The position numbers and the translations under genes were made by a program. Of a DNA stretch of 64,000 nucleotides, positions 25,603-34,025 are shown one piece after another (position 1 is the first letter of the stretch; the number at the start of each line of letters is the position of its first letter). The notes beneath the pieces were generated by a model. That model was given only the letters and a program-made list of their open reading frames with translations. It did no database searches and was not told where the DNA came from. Source of the DNA: Streptomyces sp. DvalAA-43 (GTDB taxonomy: Bacteria > Actinomycetota > Actinomycetes > Streptomycetales > Streptomycetaceae); contig NZ_FMBW01000094.1 of assembly GCF_900091725.1 (NCBI RefSeq), positions 186,001-250,000 on the forward strand, given 5' to 3'.

Positions 25603-26523
25603 ATGTACGACCCCGCACAGCTCCGTACCTTTCTCGCCGTCGCCCAGACGCTGAGCTTCACCCGGGCCGCGCGCCGGCTCGGGGTGCGGCAGTCCACCGT
25701 GAGCCAGCATGTGCGGCGCCTGGAGGATGCGGCGGGGCGGCAGCTGTTCGTCCGGGACACGCACCGGGTCGACCTCACCGTGGACGGCGAGGCGATGCTG
25801 GGCTTCGCGCGGACGATACTCGCCGCCCATGAGCGGGCCGCGGCCTTCTTCACCGGGACCCGGTTGCGCGGGCGGCTGCGGTTCGGGGTCTCCGAGGATT
25901 TCGTGCTGACCCGGCTGCCGGAGATCCTGGAGTCGTTCCGCCGCGACCACCCGGAGGTCGAGCTGGAGCTGACGGTGGAGCTCTCCGGCACGCTGCATCA
26001 GCGGCTGGCGGCAGGCCGGCTCGATCTGGTGCTCGCCAAGCGGCGCGCCGGGGACACCCACGGCGAGCTGGTCTGGCAGGACACGCTCGCCTGGATCGGC
26101 GCACCCCAGCTGCGGATCGACCCGGACCGTCCGGTTCCGCTGATCCTCTTCCCGCCGCCGGGCATCACCCGGGCCCGCGCCCTGGAGGTTCTGGAGGAGC
26201 ACGGCCGGCCCTGGCGGGTGGCCTGCACCAGCACCAGTCTGAGCGGACTGATCGCGGCGGCCCACGCGGGGCTGGGCGTGATGGCCCACAGCCGGGGACT
26301 GATCCCGACGGGCCTGGCACCGGTCCCGGCCAGGGCCGGGCTGCCGGAGCTGGGCGGCGTGGATTTCGTCCTGTCGCACGGCCGCCGCCGCGACGGGGCG
26401 CACGAGGCTGCGGACGCGCTGGCGTCAGCGATCCTGGCGGGCGGCAACCGGCTGATCCCGGCCTTGGGGAACATCGGTACAACGGTCATCGGCGAGAACG
26501 ATCTTGGTCGGCCGGCACAGTGA
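25603..26523 (+). CDS. LysR-family transcriptional regulator
   Basis: 306 residues. The winged HTH is at residues about 3-60 (LRTFLAVAQTLSFTRAARRLGVRQSTVSQHVRRLE), followed by the periplasmic-binding-like effector domain (GRLRFGVSEDF). No Shine-Dalgarno is visible, but TAGCCT (25591-25596) lies 6 nt before the ATG, as for a leaderless mRNA. It is divergent from the SBF transporter and probably controls it. Confidence 0.9.
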   Translation: MYDPAQLRTFLAVAQTLSFTRAARRLGVRQSTVSQHVRRLEDAAGRQLFVRDTHRVDLTVDGEAMLGFARTILAAHERAAAFFTGTRLRGRLRFGVSEDFVLTRLPEILESFRRDHPEVELELTVELSGTLHQRLAAGRLDLVLAKRRAGDTHGELVWQDTLAWIGAPQLRIDPDRPVPLILFPPPGITRARALEVLEEHGRPWRVACTSTSLSGLIAAAHAGLGVMAHSRGLIPTGLAPVPARAGLPELGGVDFVLSHGRRRDGAHEAADALASAILAGGNRLIPALGNIGTTVIGENDLGRPAQ

Positions 26524-26738
26524 TCGGATGCCGCGCCGGGCTTCCGGGGAAGTGCGGGACCCGGACGCGGTCGAGTTCGACGGTGACGGTGACGGTGACG
26601 AACGAGGGGCGCTGCCGCAGCGCTCTTCCGCGGGCCGGGCGGTCGTTGAACGGGGCGGACGGGACCGGGCGAGGGCCAGGACAGCGAAGGGGCCCGGAGG
26701 GATCCGGACCTCCGTGGCTCCAGCGGGTCAGAGCCCTG
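26524..26738. other. 215-bp region between convergent LysR and response regulator genes
   Basis: It contains three copies of a CGGTGA hexamer near 26580-26598 and a weak 6-bp hairpin (26695-26714). I see no convincing gene. Confidence 0.4.
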
Positions 26739-27410
26739 TCAGAGGGCCGGAGCGTCGGAGATGCGATAGCCCACCCCGGGCATCGTCATGATGACCATCG
26801 GGCTGCCCAGCTTGCGGCGCAACCTGCCGATGGTGACGGTCACCGTGTTGGTGAAGGGATCGGCGTTCTCGTCCCATACCTGTTCCAGCAGGTCCTCGGC
26901 GCTCAGGAAGCCTGGACTGGCGCGCAGCAGCGCCTCCAGGACGGCGAACTCCTTGACGGACAGCTCCAGCGGACGGCCGTCACGCAGGGCGTTCCGGCGT
27001 ACCGGGTCGAGTTCGAGGCCGGCGGCACGCAGCGTGCGGGCCCGCGCGGCCGGCCTGCGGCGGGCCAGGGACCGGATGCGCAGGATCAACTCCGGGAAGT
27101 GGAAGGGCTTGCCGAGGTAGTCGTCGGCGCCGAGGGTGAGACCGCTGACCCGGTCGCCGGGAGCCCCGGCCGCGGTCAGCATCAGCACCATCGCGCGGTC
27201 GTCCCGCTCGGTGATCATCTGGCAGAGCGTGTCGCCGTGGATGCCGGGCAGGTCGCGGTCGAGGACCACCACGTCGTAGACGTTCAGATCGAGCTTGGCG
27301 GCGGCGGCCAGACCGTCGTGGGCAATGTCGACGGCCATCCCCTGATCCCGCAGTCCCTCGGCGACGACCTCGGCCAGCGACCTCGCGTCCTCCACGACCA
27401 GAATTCTCAT
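26739..27410 (-). CDS. OmpR-type response regulator
   Basis: 223 residues: receiver domain (1-120) with Asp8, phosphoacceptor Asp51 (VVLDRDLPG), Thr79 and Lys101, then a winged-helix DNA-binding domain (LSVKEFAVLEALLRASPG; TVTVTIGRLRRKLG; GVGYRI). Its ATG overlaps the kinase stop by 4 nt. It probably controls the divergent membrane protein gene at 28706, in whose shared intergenic region an inverted repeat lies. Confidence 0.93.
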   Translation of the reverse strand: MRILVVEDARSLAEVVAEGLRDQGMAVDIAHDGLAAAAKLDLNVYDVVVLDRDLPGIHGDTLCQMITERDDRAMVLMLTAAGAPGDRVSGLTLGADDYLGKPFHFPELILRIRSLARRRPAARARTLRAAGLELDPVRRNALRDGRPLELSVKEFAVLEALLRASPGFLSAEDLLEQVWDENADPFTNTVTVTIGRLRRKLGSPMVIMTMPGVGYRISDAPAL

Positions 27411-28594
27411 GGTGTCACCCCGTCCGAACGGGCTGCCGACGGCAACGCCGCCACGACGCGCAGGCCGCCCTCCGGCCGGGCCTGAAGCGCGAGGCGGCCG
27501 TCGTGTGCCGCGACGATCGCCGCGACGATCGACAAGCCCAGGCCTGAACTCCCCTCCGGCCCCGTCCGGTCGGTGCCGAGCCGCTCGAACGGCTGCGTCA
27601 GCCGGTCCACCTGGTCCTGGTCGAAGATGCGCCCGCCGGTCTCGACGACCAGGCGTGCTTCCGTAGCGGTGTGCTCGGTGGAAATCCGGACCCAGCCGCT
27701 CTCCTGGTTGTGCACGATCGCGTTGTCGACCATGTTCTCCACCATCCGGAACAGCAGCGCCTCGCTCCCCTCAGTCCGGACGTTCGCCCGCACCTCGTCG
27801 TCGACGGTCAGCGCCTTCGCGGCGATATCGGCGGTCCGGGCGGCCAGCGCCCTTCGCGCCAGCTCGCCGAGCGACACGGGGGTCCGGTCGGCCAGGGTGC
27901 CGTGCTGCGCCCGCGCAAGGACGAGGAAGCCGTCCAACAGGTGATCCACCCGGTCGAGCTCGGCCCGCAGTCGGCCGGCGAGTGCGACGGTCTGTGCCGC
28001 CGGCTCCGGTTTGGCGACGGCGACGTCCAGCGACGCCCGCATCGTCGCCAGCGGTGTACGCAGTTCGTGCGAGGCGTTGCCGACGAACCGGCGCTGTGCG
28101 ACGAACGAGACTTCGAGGCGTTCCAGAAGACCGTCGACCGTGTCGGCGAGCTCCTTGACCTCGTCGACAGGTCCGGCCACGGCGAGCCGCTGATACAGGT
28201 TCTCCGCGGAGATCCGCCGTGTCGCCGCGGTGATCAGCCGCAACGGGCGAAGCACCCGGTCGGCGAGGATCCGGCCGAGCAGGAGCGAGACGCCCGCCAT
28301 CACCGCCAGCGCGATCAGCGAGCCGACCAGCAACCGGTGGTTCTGTTGCGCGTGCACCTCCGAGAGCTGCCTCCCCAGGTCCCGGATCCGCTGCTCGGCC
28401 GAGGCGAGGTCGGATCTGCCCGCCGGGACCTGTTCCGGGACCTGTCCCGGAATCCCTTCGGGGGCGAGCGTGGTCACCCGGGTGCCGGACATCAGGTAGA
28501 TCAGGGCGAGCAGTACGGTTCCGGACCCGAGGAACCCACCGGCGTACAAGATCGTGAATCGTCGGCGGACGGTCCCACCCCACGGCTTGCCCAT
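27407..28594 (-). CDS. Sensor histidine kinase
   Basis: 395 residues: TM1 (FTILYAGGFLGSGTVLLALIYL) near residue 15, an extracytoplasmic segment of about 60 residues, TM2 (LLVGSLIALAVMAGVSLLLG), HAMP, the HisKA box with phospho-His (ASHELRTPLATM), then HATPase motifs N (NMVDNAIVHN), G1 (a diverged TGGRIFD in place of DxGxG) and G2 (GSSGLGLSIV). The small sensor loop contains Pro/Glu-rich sequence and no known domain, suggesting it may sense membrane or cell-wall stress. It pairs with the downstream response regulator. Confidence 0.92.
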   Translation of the reverse strand: MGKPWGGTVRRRFTILYAGGFLGSGTVLLALIYLMSGTRVTTLAPEGIPGQVPEQVPAGRSDLASAEQRIRDLGRQLSEVHAQQNHRLLVGSLIALAVMAGVSLLLGRILADRVLRPLRLITAATRRISAENLYQRLAVAGPVDEVKELADTVDGLLERLEVSFVAQRRFVGNASHELRTPLATMRASLDVAVAKPEPAAQTVALAGRLRAELDRVDHLLDGFLVLARAQHGTLADRTPVSLGELARRALAARTADIAAKALTVDDEVRANVRTEGSEALLFRMVENMVDNAIVHNQESGWVRISTEHTATEARLVVETGGRIFDQDQVDRLTQPFERLGTDRTGPEGSSGLGLSIVAAIVAAHDGRLALQARPEGGLRVVAALPSAARSDGVTP

Positions 28595-28612
28595 GGTCCA
28601 CCACCCTTTCGC

Positions 28613-28669
28613 GTCCGGCCGGACCCAGCATGCCCAACCGCACCTAACAACGATGTGACAGTTGCGGTT
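28613..28669. promoter_or_regulatory. Divergent promoter region with inverted repeats
   Basis: A perfect 12-bp palindrome GTCCGGCCGGAC (28613-28624) and an inverted repeat AACCGCA (28636-28642) / TGCGGTT (28663-28669) lie between the kinase gene and the divergent membrane protein. These are candidate sites for the response regulator. Confidence 0.4.
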
Positions 28670-28705
28670 CGGACCACGTCACGGCCGGATCCGTAGACCG
28701 GAACC

Positions 28706-30235
28706 ATGTTTCCTACCAGAGAACAACTCCGGCGGGAGTGGACCGAGTTCCGGCGGGTGGGCCGGCTGATCGCGATGGCGGTCGCGGCCCTGGCCGTCGT
28801 CGCCCTGGGTCTGCACTACGCGTTCGGCAACCACGCCTCGTGCGGCGGCCCCTGCCCGGCCGAACCGACCGGGCCGGACGGCTCCCTCGTCAACGACCAG
28901 TTCTCCTTCCTGCACCGCGACATGGGCACCGACGGCAGCATCACGGTCCGGATGACGTCCATGACGGGAACGATCACCTACCCGCCACCGGACCACGATC
29001 GGATCGTCCGGGGACTGGTGCCGTGGGCGAAGGCCGGGATCATCATCAAGGACGGTGTCCGCCAGGGGTCCTCCTACGCAGCGCTGATGGCCACCGGCCG
29101 ACACGGCGTGCGGATGCAGTACGACTACCGTCATGACATCGCCGGCAGCGGCAGGGGCGTCGCGGGTGGCGCGCCGCGCTGGCTGCGGCTGACCCGGTCG
29201 GGTGACACCGTCACCGGCCATGAGTCCGCCGACGGCACGAAGTGGACGAAGGTCGCCACCGTGCGGCTGCCCGGGCTTCCCGAGACCGTGCAGGTCGGCC
29301 TGTTCGCGGCCTCCCCCGGAGACCTGACGCTGCGGCGGACCGGCCTGGGCGGCGCCACGGAACAGGTGCGCTGGACGCAGGCCGGCGGCACCTTCGACAA
29401 CATCGCCCTCCAGGGCGCAGCCGCCGGGGAATGGAGCGATGACGCCGTCGGCGAACGGAACCGGACGGACTGGGAGAAGTACCACCTGGCGTCCGGGGCG
29501 GTGGAGAAGAAAGGCACGATCACCGTCACCGGCACCGGCGACATCGGCCCGGCAGGCGCCGAGGACGGCGCCCGCCCGGTGGAACGCGCCCTGAGCGGCC
29601 TGGCCCTGGCGTTGCTCATCGTGCTCGTGGTCGCCGTGCGGTTCGCCGCTACCCGGCACCGAGCCGGGCCCGCGGACGGCACTCCGGTCACCCGCCCCCG
29701 CCTCGCGGCGAAGGCGATCGTCGTCGCAGCCGTCACGTTCGTGACCACTGTCCTCGCCCTTGGCATCGTGATCCCGGCCGGCGTGACGATCCTGAAGAAC
29801 AACGGGATCCCCGTCATCGGGGTGTCCGCGCTCACCGGAACACGGGTCGTCGTCGGCACGGCCGGCGCCCTCGCCCTCGCCGCCGTGCTCGCCCTCGCGC
29901 TCGGCTCCCTTCTGCGGCGCGCCTGGCCGGCGATTCTCGTTGCCGTCCTGACGATCGCGGTCCCGTACGTGGTGACCTCCGTCCCGCTGCTCGCCGACGG
30001 CCTGTCGCAGTGGCTGCTGCGGGTCACTCCGGCCGCCGGCTTCGCCGTCCAGCAGACCCTCGTCGAGTATCCGCAGGCCGTCGCCCACTACGCCCCCTCC
30101 GCCGGATATTTCCCGCTTCCGTGGTGGGCCGGGATCGCCGTGCTGTGTGGGTACGCGGCGGTGCTCCTGGGGCTCGCTCTGAACCGCCTGCCGCAGAGCG
30201 ACGAACGGGCCGGGCAACCGGTGGACCGGGAGTGA
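28706..30235 (+). CDS. ABC-2-like multi-pass membrane protein with large extracellular domain
   Basis: 509 residues. TM1 (LIAMAVAALAVVALGLHYAFG) is followed by an extracytoplasmic domain of about 240 residues that resembles a DUF1349/concanavalin-like fold (FSFLHRDMGTDGSITVRMTSM, WAKAGIIIKD, SADGTKWTKVATV). The C-terminal part has about six membrane helices (LSGLALALLIVLVVAVRF onward). The architecture suggests an ABC-2-type permease with an inserted sensing or substrate domain. No ATP-binding subunit is adjacent. It diverges from a two-component system by 111 nt and is likely its target; a TAGACC hexamer 6 nt before the ATG suggests a leaderless transcript. Function is unknown. Confidence 0.75.
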   Translation: MFPTREQLRREWTEFRRVGRLIAMAVAALAVVALGLHYAFGNHASCGGPCPAEPTGPDGSLVNDQFSFLHRDMGTDGSITVRMTSMTGTITYPPPDHDRIVRGLVPWAKAGIIIKDGVRQGSSYAALMATGRHGVRMQYDYRHDIAGSGRGVAGGAPRWLRLTRSGDTVTGHESADGTKWTKVATVRLPGLPETVQVGLFAASPGDLTLRRTGLGGATEQVRWTQAGGTFDNIALQGAAAGEWSDDAVGERNRTDWEKYHLASGAVEKKGTITVTGTGDIGPAGAEDGARPVERALSGLALALLIVLVVAVRFAATRHRAGPADGTPVTRPRLAAKAIVVAAVTFVTTVLALGIVIPAGVTILKNNGIPVIGVSALTGTRVVVGTAGALALAAVLALALGSLLRRAWPAILVAVLTIAVPYVVTSVPLLADGLSQWLLRVTPAAGFAVQQTLVEYPQAVAHYAPSAGYFPLPWWAGIAVLCGYAAVLLGLALNRLPQSDERAGQPVDRE

Positions 30236-30312
30236 CCCCTGACGGCGCCGGGGTTCGCGATCTCCCGCGCCGGGTGCGGCTCTGCACCCCGATGGCGTCC
30301 GCCCCGTGAAGC

Positions 30313-30357
30313 GCGGGGTTCGGAGCAGGCGCTCGGGCGGCTTGCTCCGGACCCCGC
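30313..30357. terminator. Hairpin between convergent genes
   Basis: 15-bp arms (30313-30327 and 30343-30357, one mismatch) surround a 15-nt loop, 11 nt past the stop of the minus-strand gene at 30368. Confidence 0.7.
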
Positions 30358-30367
30358 CCCCGGAAGG

Positions 30368-31738
30368 TCAGTTGACGGCCAGGACCGCCGTGTTGTTCGT
30401 GAGGTCCGGGTCGAAGTCGAAGGGGTACTCGCCGAACTCGCCGAACGCGGGGTGGATGCTCACGGCACCGGTCGCACCGGGCACCACGGTGTCGATGCGC
30501 ACGGAGAACGCGAACGTGCGCCGGGTGTCTTCCAGCACCCAGTACCGCAGGGCGCAGTCGTAGCGCGGGGCGCCCGTCCGGTTCGGGTAGTAGCCGCCGC
30601 CGAGGGTGTGCGGGGAGCAGCCGGACGGCACACCGGTGACCGTGGTGCCTTCGGGCACGATCAGCCGGACCCCGGCGACCGGGTCGCCGGAGCCGAGGTT
30701 CCCGAACCAGGCCGGGCCGTTGTTCTTGAACGTGAGTTCGGCCGTGGCCGTCTCGCCCGCCGCACCGGAGATGACGTCGCCGGTCACGGAGAAGTCCGCG
30801 GTGTTCTCCGCACCGATCTGGAGGATCGCGTAGTTGTTCTGGGAGTCGATGTCCTCGGCGCCGTCGCCCGGCTGGACGTCGATGTCCAGCCGCTCGTTCA
30901 GCGCGTGCGGGGCCAGTCGCACCGTCAGCGGCTCGGGCAGCTCGAAGGAGTCGCCCGGCGCCAGCACCCGGTCGAAGGTGCAGACCGCATGTTTCGACGG
31001 GGCGTAGTCGTTGTCGTCCGTCGTGGTGTAGGTGCAGGCGTCGTACCGGGTCAGATCCGTCAGGCCGTACGAGGCGGACAGCTTGACGGTGAACCCGTTC
31101 GCGCTCCGGTTGCCGTTGTTGGTGACCTTGAACGGGATCGTCCGCTCGTCGCCGGGCCGGCCGTCCTCGATGTCGGCGACGGGGTCGATGGCGAGGTCGG
31201 GCCCCGCGCCGACGGTGAGCGTGGTGTCGAAGCTCTCGTGCGGCGCGGTGAGCGTGCCGTCGGGTCCGCCGGTGGCCGTCGCCTCATAGGTGATCCTGCC
31301 GTGTGCGCCGGCTTCGGCGCCGTCGGCCGCGCGCACGGTCAGGAACACCTGGTCCTCGTAGTCGCCCCCGATCGCGGGAACCACGGGGATGTCGCACACC
31401 GCACTCGTACCGCTCGGCGTGCAGTTGTCGGGCCAGGCCACCTCGGCGACCCCGGCGAGGTCGGAGACGTCCACGGTGAGCCTGCCGTCGGTCACCGTGA
31501 AGTTCTCGTTGTCGTGGTAGATGCCGACGCCGAGAGTGCGGGACTGCGGCTGACCGCCGTCGGTGCCGAGCGGAAGCGTCTGCTGGTACGGCTCGTTGAT
31601 CCACAACTGGTCGGTCTGCGGCGAGTCGTCGTCGGCGAACGCGGGCGCGGCGAGGCCGGCCGTCAGCAGACCGGCCGCCACCGCCACGGCTGCGCCGGAT
31701 CTGAGACGTACCGGGCGTCCGGCAGAGAACAGTCTCAT
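30368..31738 (-). CDS. Secreted cell-surface-type protein with CARDB/DUF11-like repeats
   Basis: 456 residues with a Sec signal (RSGAAVAVAAGLLTAGLAAPAFADD). The ATG has GGGGGG 5 nt upstream. The mature protein is rich in beta structure and acidic residues, with conserved-repeat features such as FKVTNNGNRSANGFTVKL and ELTFKNNGPAWFGN, i.e. immunoglobulin-like CARDB/DUF11 modules, plus several Cys pairs (NCTPSGTSAVC; DACTYTTT...AVCTF). There is no LPXTG, lipobox or membrane anchor, so it should be released to the medium or bound non-covalently to the wall. No catalytic motif is visible; function unknown. Confidence 0.8.
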   Translation of the reverse strand: MRLFSAGRPVRLRSGAAVAVAAGLLTAGLAAPAFADDDSPQTDQLWINEPYQQTLPLGTDGGQPQSRTLGVGIYHDNENFTVTDGRLTVDVSDLAGVAEVAWPDNCTPSGTSAVCDIPVVPAIGGDYEDQVFLTVRAADGAEAGAHGRITYEATATGGPDGTLTAPHESFDTTLTVGAGPDLAIDPVADIEDGRPGDERTIPFKVTNNGNRSANGFTVKLSASYGLTDLTRYDACTYTTTDDNDYAPSKHAVCTFDRVLAPGDSFELPEPLTVRLAPHALNERLDIDVQPGDGAEDIDSQNNYAILQIGAENTADFSVTGDVISGAAGETATAELTFKNNGPAWFGNLGSGDPVAGVRLIVPEGTTVTGVPSGCSPHTLGGGYYPNRTGAPRYDCALRYWVLEDTRRTFAFSVRIDTVVPGATGAVSIHPAFGEFGEYPFDFDPDLTNNTAVLAVN

Positions 31739-32151
31739 TGCTACCCCCCAAGGGTGTGGTAAGGCGCCGGCAGCCCCGGCGCACCGGAAGGATCATCACA
31801 TGGCAGGGGATCACGTCGCGCCCCGGTTTTCGGCCGCCGACCGCCCGCGCCGCCGGGATCCACGGACGGCGCCGGCCGACCATGCGATCCTCTCGATTCA
31901 TATGAAAAACGAGCAAACCTTGGTGAATACCCCCGGAACGGGAGTGGCAGCCGCGTACAGATTCGGTGGAGATTCCGGCGCCCGCCGGTTACTCCGCGTT
32001 CCCAGCCACGCCCGAGCCTTGCCCATCTGGCCGGATTTCGGTGGCTGACCTGTGCATATGCCACGTTCTCCGCCGGTACGGAACCCTCCCGCCGCGTCGG
32101 CGGGTGGGGTAGCGTCACGGCGCTGTGCGGAGCGCCACGAGGAGCAGGTCA
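31739..32151. other. 413-bp divergent intergenic region
   Basis: It lies between the secreted protein and the acyl-CoA ligase. A short AT-rich island (about 31897-31922, containing CATATGAAAAACG) is exceptional for this genome and is probably the minus-strand promoter region. A small hairpin (31764-31782) lies in the minus-strand leader. On the plus strand TAGCGT (32110-32115) could be the -10 of the ligase gene. No coding frame is supported. Confidence 0.5.
32139..32144 (+). promoter_or_regulatory. Ribosome binding site GAGGAG deciding a TTG start
   Basis: GAGGAG lies 7 nt before the TTG at 32152. The later ATG at 32176 and the earlier ATG at 32125 lack an equivalent site. Confidence 0.65.
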
Positions 32152-33975
32152 TTGCGCGAGTTCACTGTCCCACCCATGGCGGCCGCGCCCCTCGTGGGCG
32201 GGCTGGCCGACATCGTGTTCGACCATGCCGAGGAGGACCCGCACCGGGTCGCGCTCGGCCGCAAGGACGCGGGCGGAAACTGGCGGGATGTCACCGCCGC
32301 GGCCTTCCGCGACGAGGTGCTGGCGCTCGCCAAGGGGCTGATCGCCCATGGCGTCAGGTTCGGTGACCGGGTGGCCCTGATGGCGCGTACGCGCTACGAG
32401 TGGACGCTCTTCGACCTCGCGCTGTGGACGATCGGCGCCCAGTCCGTACCCGTCTACCCGACGTCCTCGGCCGAGCAGGTGCGGTGGATGCTGCACGACG
32501 CCGAGGTGTCCGCCGTCCTGGTCGAGCACGAGGACCACGCGATGACGATCGCCTCGGTGATCGACCGGCTGCCCGGACTCAAACGGCTCTGGCAGCTGGA
32601 CGCCGGCGCGGTGGCCGAGCTGACCGACGCGGGGGCGGAGGTCGAGGACGAGGTGGTGCACCGCCACCGCCGCGCGGTGACGCCCGAGTCCGTGGCCACG
32701 GTCATCTACACCTCGGGAACGACGGGGCGTCCCAAGGGCTGTGTACTGACGCACGCCAACTTCATGTTCGAGACGGACACCATGGTCGCCCGCTGGAGGC
32801 CGGTCTTCCGCTCGCGGCCGGGTGACGAGGCGGCGACCCTGCTCTTCCTGCCACTGGCCCATGTCTTCGGCCGGATGGTCGAGGTCGCGGCGATCCGGGG
32901 CCGGGTGAAGCTGGGCCACCAGCCGGAGCTGTCGGCCAGGGCGCTGATGCCGGACCTGGTGACGTTCCGGCCGACGTTCATCCTCGCGGTTCCGTACATC
33001 TTCGAGAAGGTCTTCGACGCCTCCCGGCGCAAGGCGGAGGCGGAGGGCCGGATCGGGCCGTTCGACAAGGCCGTGGACATCGCGGTGAAGTACGCCGAGG
33101 CGCTGGAGGCGCGGGCCTTCGGGACCGGTCCGGGGCCGTCCGCCGGGCTGCGGATGCAGCACCAGTTCTTCGACAAGGTCGTGTACCGGAAGGTGCGCGA
33201 GGCGATGGGCGGCCGGATCCGGCACGCCATGTCCGGCGGTTCGGGGATGGAGCGGCGGCTCGGGCTGTTCTTCGAGGGCGCGGGCGTCACGGTGTACGAG
33301 GGGTACGGGCTGACCGAGTCGACCGCGGCGGCCACGGCCAACCCGCCGGAGCGCACCCGGTACGGCACGGTCGGGCTGCCGATCCCCGGGACGACCGTGC
33401 ACATCGCCGAGGACGGTGAGGTGTGGGTGCACGGCGACCATGTGTTCACGGGTTACCTGGGCGCCCCGCAGGCCACCGAGGCGGTGCTGCGCGAGGGCTG
33501 GCTCGCCACCGGGGACCTGGGCTCGCTCGACGAGGACGGCTATCTGACGATCACCGGGCGGAAGAAGGAGATCCTGGTGACGTCGGGCGGCAAGAGCGTG
33601 TCGCCGGCCGGTCTGGAGGAGCGGGTGCGGGCGCATCCGCTGGTCGCCCAGTGCATCGTGGTCGGCAACGACCGGCCGTACATCGCGGCCCTGGTCACGG
33701 TCGACCAGGAGGCGGTGGAGCACTGGCTCGCGATGCAGGGGCGGACGCCGCTGAAGCCGGAGGAGCTGGTGCGCGACCGGGACCTGGAGCTGGAGGTCCG
33801 GCGGGCGGTGGTGGCCGCCAACACCGCGGTCTCGCAGGCCGAGTCGATCCGCACGTTCCGGATCCTGGCGCGTCCCTTCAGCGAGGAGCACGGGCTCCTC
33901 ACTCCTTCGCTGAAGCTGAAGCGCCGGGCGATCGAGACGGCGTACGCGGCGGAGGTCGACGCGCTGTACCGCTGA
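32152..33975 (+). CDS. AMP-dependent long-chain acyl-CoA ligase
   Basis: 607 residues from TTG 32152. The adenylation core motifs are intact: YTSGTTGRPKG (P-loop), YEGYGLTEST, TGDLGSLDEDGYLTITGRKKE and a C-terminal SLKLKRRAI with the catalytic Lys. The insertion between core motifs and length match the FadD15/long-chain acyl-CoA synthetase group. It activates fatty acids to acyl-AMP and then CoA thioesters on the cytoplasmic membrane. It stands alone, convergent with the secreted sugar dehydrogenase gene, with a hairpin overlapping its stop codon. Confidence 0.9.
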   Translation: MREFTVPPMAAAPLVGGLADIVFDHAEEDPHRVALGRKDAGGNWRDVTAAAFRDEVLALAKGLIAHGVRFGDRVALMARTRYEWTLFDLALWTIGAQSVPVYPTSSAEQVRWMLHDAEVSAVLVEHEDHAMTIASVIDRLPGLKRLWQLDAGAVAELTDAGAEVEDEVVHRHRRAVTPESVATVIYTSGTTGRPKGCVLTHANFMFETDTMVARWRPVFRSRPGDEAATLLFLPLAHVFGRMVEVAAIRGRVKLGHQPELSARALMPDLVTFRPTFILAVPYIFEKVFDASRRKAEAEGRIGPFDKAVDIAVKYAEALEARAFGTGPGPSAGLRMQHQFFDKVVYRKVREAMGGRIRHAMSGGSGMERRLGLFFEGAGVTVYEGYGLTESTAAATANPPERTRYGTVGLPIPGTTVHIAEDGEVWVHGDHVFTGYLGAPQATEAVLREGWLATGDLGSLDEDGYLTITGRKKEILVTSGGKSVSPAGLEERVRAHPLVAQCIVVGNDRPYIAALVTVDQEAVEHWLAMQGRTPLKPEELVRDRDLELEVRRAVVAANTAVSQAESIRTFRILARPFSEEHGLLTPSLKLKRRAIETAYAAEVDALYR

Positions 33976-34004
33976 GGCACCCCGGGTGCCCCCAGCGGTA
34001 CAGC
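33963..34004. terminator. Hairpin overlapping the stop of the acyl-CoA ligase
   Basis: Outer arms GCTGTACCGCT (33963-33973) and AGCGGTACAGC (33994-34004) are perfectly complementary; the inner GGCACC/GGTGCC continues the stem. The stop codon is inside the stem. It can serve the convergent gene ending at 34026 as well. Confidence 0.75.
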
Positions 34005-34025
34005 ACCTGCCGCCGGTCTCAGGGC

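Noticed and set aside
26524..26738. Small plus-strand ORF between the LysR and response regulator genes
   Set aside because: It has no ribosome site or family similarity and contains a simple hexamer repeat.
30368..31738. Cell-wall-anchored adhesin
   Set aside because: The secreted protein has no LPXTG, lipobox or C-terminal membrane helix, so covalent anchoring is not supported.
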